NCBI GenBank assembly: GCA_030593665.1
Contig: JAUVGS010000045.1
Coordinates: 1-9,337, forward strand
Source of the DNA: Chitinivibrionales bacterium
Lineage (GTDB): Bacteria > Fibrobacterota > Chitinivibrionia > Chitinivibrionales > JANQEN01
DNA length: 9,337 bases
Direction: 5' to 3'
This document shows positions 6,492 through 9,337 of this stretch, one piece after another. The notes under the pieces were generated by a model. The model did not search any database. It saw only the letters and a list, made by a program, of their open reading frames with translations, and was not told the origin of the DNA. A program made the translations under genes and the position numbers. Position 1 is the first letter of the stretch, and each line of letters begins with the position of its first letter.

Positions 6492-7531
6492 ACGGATTCA
6501 CCAGCTTTCTTTTTTGCTTTGAATCGTTTCAGCCATAAGTCCAGGGAAGGGGAGAAGGCATTACCAATGAGTATGGCGAATCCTACGCCGCCGGCAAATA
6601 CCGCTTTATAGCGGAAAAAGACAATGAGCGCGCCGATAAGGAAGCCATATAGCCACTGTGAAATCTTCTGTTTCGGAGCGCTGACCGGATCGGTCACCAT
6701 GAAAACAGCAGCATAAAGTAGTGCGCCGGAAAAGAGTGTAAATAACAGCGGTGGAACCGTTTCAATGCCGAGAATAGTACGCAGGAGGATGTTAATTACT
6801 CCGGCTCCCAGTAGTGTGGCAAGCATGAGCCGCCATTGGGCTGTTTTTGTTGCAATCAAATAAACCGCAGCTCCGAGAAACACCAGGGCAGAGGTTTCAC
6901 CGATTGAACCTGCAGCAAGTACCCTCGTTGTTTCCTGAAAAGTAAAAGTATCCTTAATGTTTCCAATGATCAGAGTAACCAGACTCGCTTCATAGCCATA
7001 ATCACGCCGGGTCCACATGGGCGTGGCGGCAGTTACTGCATTGGCAACGATAATTCCGGTGTCTGCCAGGTACAGGGGAGCTTTTTTGAGTGTGATAAAA
7101 CTCCACTGTGCGAATCCTCCCGGGAGTCCGTTAAACACTGCCACAAACCGTGAAGTCATTTCTATCGGGAAGCAGACATATACAAATGCACGACCGACAA
7201 TGGCCGGATTAAAGACATTTTTCCCAAATCCACCAAAGGCTTCCTTGCCAAAAAGGATAGCGATAACGGCTCCAACAGCAGTGATCCAGAAAGGTACCGT
7301 GGGAGGGAGTGACAGGCTGTACAGCAGAGCGGTCACGAAACAGGCAAAACTGATTTTCCCCTTTCGTCGTGAAACCATTATCCATTCGGTTATGAAACAG
7401 GAGAAGATTGAGACGGCACATACAGCAGCAACACGCCAGCCAAAGAAGTAAATGGATAACAGTAACACGGGGGCAAGAGCATACAGCACCCGGATCATAT
7501 TTTTCTGCTTGAGGAATTGCGGGTTGTGCAT
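6488..7531 (-). CDS. nqrB: Core membrane subunit of the NqrB/RnfD family
   Basis: A polytopic membrane protein of 347 residues with about nine to ten helices, the ion-translocating core with covalent FMN and riboflavin in characterised relatives. Family signatures are GGFGKNVFNPAIVGRAF (100-116), GSIGETSALVFLG (208-220) and MVTDPVSAPK (278-287). The expected FMN-Thr site reads NAVTAATP with T170. It is a weakened version of the usual Dgx(s/t)gAT. The N-terminus (VLYALAP...YFFGW) and the length resemble RnfD (about 350). It lacks the longer N-terminal extension of Vibrio-type NqrB (about 410), while the tail (GNAFSPSLDLWLKR) looks NqrB-like. First gene of the operon, with no nqrA or rnfC upstream. 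The start at 7531 has no clear Shine-Dalgarno. An internal ATG at residue 12 has none either, so I keep the longer form. Confidence 0.88.
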   Translation of the reverse strand: MHNPQFLKQKNMIRVLYALAPVLLLSIYFFGWRVAAVCAVSIFSCFITEWIMVSRRKGKISFACFVTALLYSLSLPPTVPFWITAVGAVIAILFGKEAFGGFGKNVFNPAIVGRAFVYVCFPIEMTSRFVAVFNGLPGGFAQWSFITLKKAPLYLADTGIIVANAVTAATPMWTRRDYGYEASLVTLIIGNIKDTFTFQETTRVLAAGSIGETSALVFLGAAVYLIATKTAQWRLMLATLLGAGVINILLRTILGIETVPPLLFTLFSGALLYAAVFMVTDPVSAPKQKISQWLYGFLIGALIVFFRYKAVFAGGVGFAILIGNAFSPSLDLWLKRFKAKKKAGESV

Positions 7532-7545
7532 AAGGGATATAATAC

Positions 7546-7681
7546 CATTTAGTACCTTACAGATTGCTTTCTTGTTTTTTAGGTATTGGTTACAAATTTA
7601 TTTGTTACAATACTTTATTCCGAATGCTTTCTTCGGTTAGAAAGGAATCTGATAAGGAACTTGCAGTTTATCTGCGTCAGG
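7546..7681 (-). repeat. Structured inverted repeat, copy 2, leader of the nqr operon
   Basis: The reverse complement of copy 1 over the core 7546-7660, with a related outer end to 7681. Its outer stem is better than in copy 1: 7551-7559 with 7653-7661 (one A-A mismatch), CAGATT (7560-7565) with AATCTG (7646-7651) and CTTTCT (7567-7572) with AGAAAG (7639-7644). Inside are GTATTG/CAATAC (7583-7588/7608-7613) enclosing ACAAA/TTTGT (7592-7596/7601-7605), and CCGAA/TTCGG around 7620-7636. The mini-hairpin is GCAG-TTTAT-CTGC (7663-7675). Read on the minus strand, the repeat ends 14 nt before the nqrB start codon, the same distance as copy 1 from its gene. Confidence 0.85.
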
Positions 7682-7696
7682 ATGTAATAGTGTGTA

Positions 7697-7716
7697 AATC
7701 ATAAAATATTATGATT
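7697..7716. repeat. AT-rich palindrome between repeat copies 2 and 3
   Basis: AATCATAA (7697-7704) and TTATGATT (7709-7716) form a perfect 8-bp inverted repeat around a 4-nt centre. It could be a dimeric regulator site upstream of nqrB or a weak hairpin. No partner site was seen elsewhere in the window. Confidence 0.4.
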
Positions 7717-7771
7717 ATGTATTATATGCAATCATACTTTTGTGTCTCATACGTTATCGGCTTTTATTTTT

Positions 7772-7854
7772 AGTACCTTAGAAATAATTTTCTGCCATTT
7801 TTTGGCAGAAAATTATTTCGTGAAGGTACTTACTTGCAGTTTATCTGCGTTAGG
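7772..7854 (-). repeat. Third member of the repeat family with a different body (perfect foldback)
   Basis: It begins with AGTACCTTA (7772-7780), as copy 2 does, and ends with the same mini-hairpin module, ACTTGCAG-TTTAT-CTGCGTTAGG. The interior is replaced by GAAATAATTTTCTGCCA (7781-7797) facing its exact reverse complement at 7803-7819 across a TTTTT loop. This gives a perfect 17-bp stem, extended by AGTACCTT/AAGGTACT (7772-7779/7823-7830) past a small asymmetric bulge. It has the same polarity as copy 2, in tandem upstream of nqrB. The rest of 7532-8061, including 7855-8061, is AT-rich and shows no gene or clear promoter. Confidence 0.75.
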
Positions 7855-8061
7855 AAAGAATAATAATATTTACATCTGATTCCACCCAACAAGATGGCCG
7901 AGAGGACCTTCAAGTTTTGTTTATATCCTGTACGGGATTTCTCACGTTTGTGATTTATTTCTCATTCTGCCAATTCTAATTAATTATTTTTAAATCAAGG
8001 ATGTTGGCGACACCGCATTTCCTTGCCTTGTATTTATTATGTATCAGGGAAGCAGATTATC

Positions 8062-9337
8062 ATGCGCAGGATATTTACCACAAAAGACAATTATATACTT
8101 TTTCTGGGTGGCTCAAGCGCCTTTATCCTTTTTTATATTATAAGCAGCTTTAACTACCTGCTGTTTCACACCCTGGCGGAAGTGTTCAGTATCGTTATAG
8201 CCAGTTGCATTTTTCTTATAGCATGGCATTCACGGTCGTTTTCGGAAAACAGCTACCTCAAGTTTTTAGGGATCGCCTATTTATTTGTTGGTTTTTTCGA
8301 TTTTCTTCATACATTAGCCTATCGAGGTATGGGCGTTTTTCCGGAACCCGGCTCGAATCTTGCCACACAGCTCTGGATAACGAGTAGATATATTGAAAGT
8401 ATATCTCTCCTTGCAGCACTTTATTTTCTTCACAAAAAGGTTAGAATGTATGCGGCAACCGGGGTATATGTATTTATATCGGTTATACTATTGGTGACGA
8501 TATTTTATTTGCGCCTGTTTCCAGTGTGTTTCATTGATGGGAGCGGTTTAACGCCATTTAAAATTGTGAGTGAGTATGTTATTTGTCTTATTCTGATTGG
8601 TACAACAGGGGTACTATATCGATTACGAAATGCGTTTGATAAAAATGTTTACCGGTTAATGCTTATTTCTATTATCATCACCATTTTCTCTGAACTTGCT
8701 TTTACCCTGTATATTGATGTGTATGGTTTTTTAAATCTTGTTGGCCATTTCCTGAAAATCGTCTCTTTCTATTTTATTTATCGTGCGGTCATTGTAACCA
8801 GTCTTGAAAAGCCATATAACATATTGTTCAGGGATCTCCGGAAAAGCGAGGCACGATATCGAGGTATTGTGGAAGACCAGACAGAGCTTATTTACCGCTG
8901 GATTCCAGACAGAACGCTAACTTTTGTAAATAGTGCTTTCTGTAAATATATAGGCAAACATCGGAATGAGCTTGTAGGAAGTGTATTTAGACCCGTGTTA
9001 CTGGAAGGTGATAGGGACCGGGTGGAGAGGGATATTGAATCGTTAGGTGAAACCAAAACAAGTACTACCCATGAATATCGTATGCTCTATCCTGATAGTG
9101 ATATACATTGGCAACGGTGGACTCACAGGGCATTTCTTGACGAAAAAGGATCTATTGTTGAATATCAGTCGGTTGGCAGAGATGTAACCGATCAAAAACG
9201 TCTGGAACAATTTGAAAAAGAAACATATGCAATTGATGCCTCTGCAAAAACGGCACATGATACCATTGAAGCGATGAGAGATGGGGCTGAAGCAGTCGGG
9301 CAAGTTCGGCCTCTACACAACACTGGAGGAGTCTTTG
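8062..9337 (+). CDS. MASE3-PAS membrane sensor protein, 3' end outside the window
   Basis: The reading frame is open from ATG 8062 to the window end (425 codons) with no stop, so the gene is partial. Residues about 10-250 are a hydrophobic multi-helix region matching the MASE3 sensor pattern: FHTLAEVFSIVIA near the start, FLHTLAYRGMGVFP and ATQLWITSRYIESISLL in the middle, and SLEKPYNILFRDLRKSEARYRGIVEDQTELIYRW at the exit. A PAS domain follows at about 263-376, ending in VGRDVTDQKR. MASE3-PAS proteins usually end in a histidine kinase or a GGDEF domain; neither is reached here. AGGGA lies 11 nt before the start, an acceptable ribosome site. The ligand is unknown. It is divergent from the nqr operon and shares the 530-bp intergenic region with its repeats. 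Confidence 0.85.
   Translation, partial: MRRIFTTKDNYILFLGGSSAFILFYIISSFNYLLFHTLAEVFSIVIASCIFLIAWHSRSFSENSYLKFLGIAYLFVGFFDFLHTLAYRGMGVFPEPGSNLATQLWITSRYIESISLLAALYFLHKKVRMYAATGVYVFISVILLVTIFYLRLFPVCFIDGSGLTPFKIVSEYVICLILIGTTGVLYRLRNAFDKNVYRLMLISIIITIFSELAFTLYIDVYGFLNLVGHFLKIVSFYFIYRAVIVTSLEKPYNILFRDLRKSEARYRGIVEDQTELIYRWIPDRTLTFVNSAFCKYIGKHRNELVGSVFRPVLLEGDRDRVERDIESLGETKTSTTHEYRMLYPDSDIHWQRWTHRAFLDEKGSIVEYQSVGRDVTDQKRLEQFEKETYAIDASAKTAHDTIEAMRDGAEAVGQVRPLHNTGGVF

Noticed and set aside
7017..7451. Plus-strand open frame of 144 codons opposite nqrB
   Set aside because: Composition and lack of a membrane or domain pattern mark it as the antisense shadow of a strongly conserved gene. The same holds for the other short frames over nqrC-F and the kinase.
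7781..7819. Perfect 17-bp hairpin as an intrinsic terminator for a plus-strand or minus-strand gene
   Set aside because: No gene ends next to it on either strand, and its ends match the repeat family, so it is better read as the body of the third repeat element.
7546..7857. Possible integron attC sites, because of GCGTTAGG ends and long foldbacks
   Set aside because: No matching RYYYAAC box on the other side, no cassette genes between sites and no integrase in the window. The conserved AGTACCTTA ends do not fit attC.

Overview
The window looks like chromosomal DNA of moderate to low GC from a Gram-negative, anaerobic or oxygen-avoiding bacterium. The grounds are a superoxide reductase, a sodium-pump type NADH dehydrogenase operon and large PAS/7TM sensor kinases. 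I cannot place it taxonomically from sequence alone; Fibrobacterota or Spirochaetota-like lineages are a guess only.

Layout from left to right. (1) A structured repeat (20-160) leads directly into a rubredoxin-superoxide reductase gene (175-612, +), which ends in a hairpin terminator. (2) A membrane hybrid histidine kinase (847-2991, +) overlaps, tail to tail by 4 bp, the last gene of the operon on the opposite strand. (3) A minus-strand operon runs from 7531 to 2988: nqrB/rnfD, nqrC/rnfG, nqrD/rnfE, nqrE/rnfA, nqrF and an uncharacterised 155-residue protein. The genes overlap or are spaced by 23 nt or less. (4) A 530-bp gene-poor region (7532-8061) holds a second, inverted copy of the structured repeat directly upstream of nqrB, a third relative with the same ends but a different body, and an AT-rich palindrome. 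(5) The start of a MASE3-PAS sensor protein (8062 onward, +) runs off the window.

The operon encodes most of a membrane complex that would take electrons from NADH through the FAD and 2Fe-2S centre of NqrF, the membrane iron site of NqrD/E and the covalent FMNs of NqrC/B, coupled to Na+ or H+ transport. No nqrA or rnfC gene is present, nor rnfB, apbE or nqrM. The NqrB looks RnfD-like in length and N-terminus, and NqrF lacks an insertion found in Vibrio-type NqrF. The set therefore looks like an Nqr/Rnf intermediate or a stripped-down Nqr.

The most unusual signal is the repeat family. Two copies of about 115-140 nt, near-identical over their core, lie in inverted orientation. Each ends exactly 14 nt before the start codon of a redox gene (dfx and nqrB). 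Each can fold into a closing stem with two internal hairpins, preceded by a mini-hairpin whose stem differs by compensating changes while its AUAAA loop is kept. A third element (7772-7854) shares both ends but has its interior replaced by a perfect 17-bp hairpin. This could be a mobile foldback (MITE/REP-like) family, a shared structured leader RNA, or a mobile element that has been co-opted as a leader.
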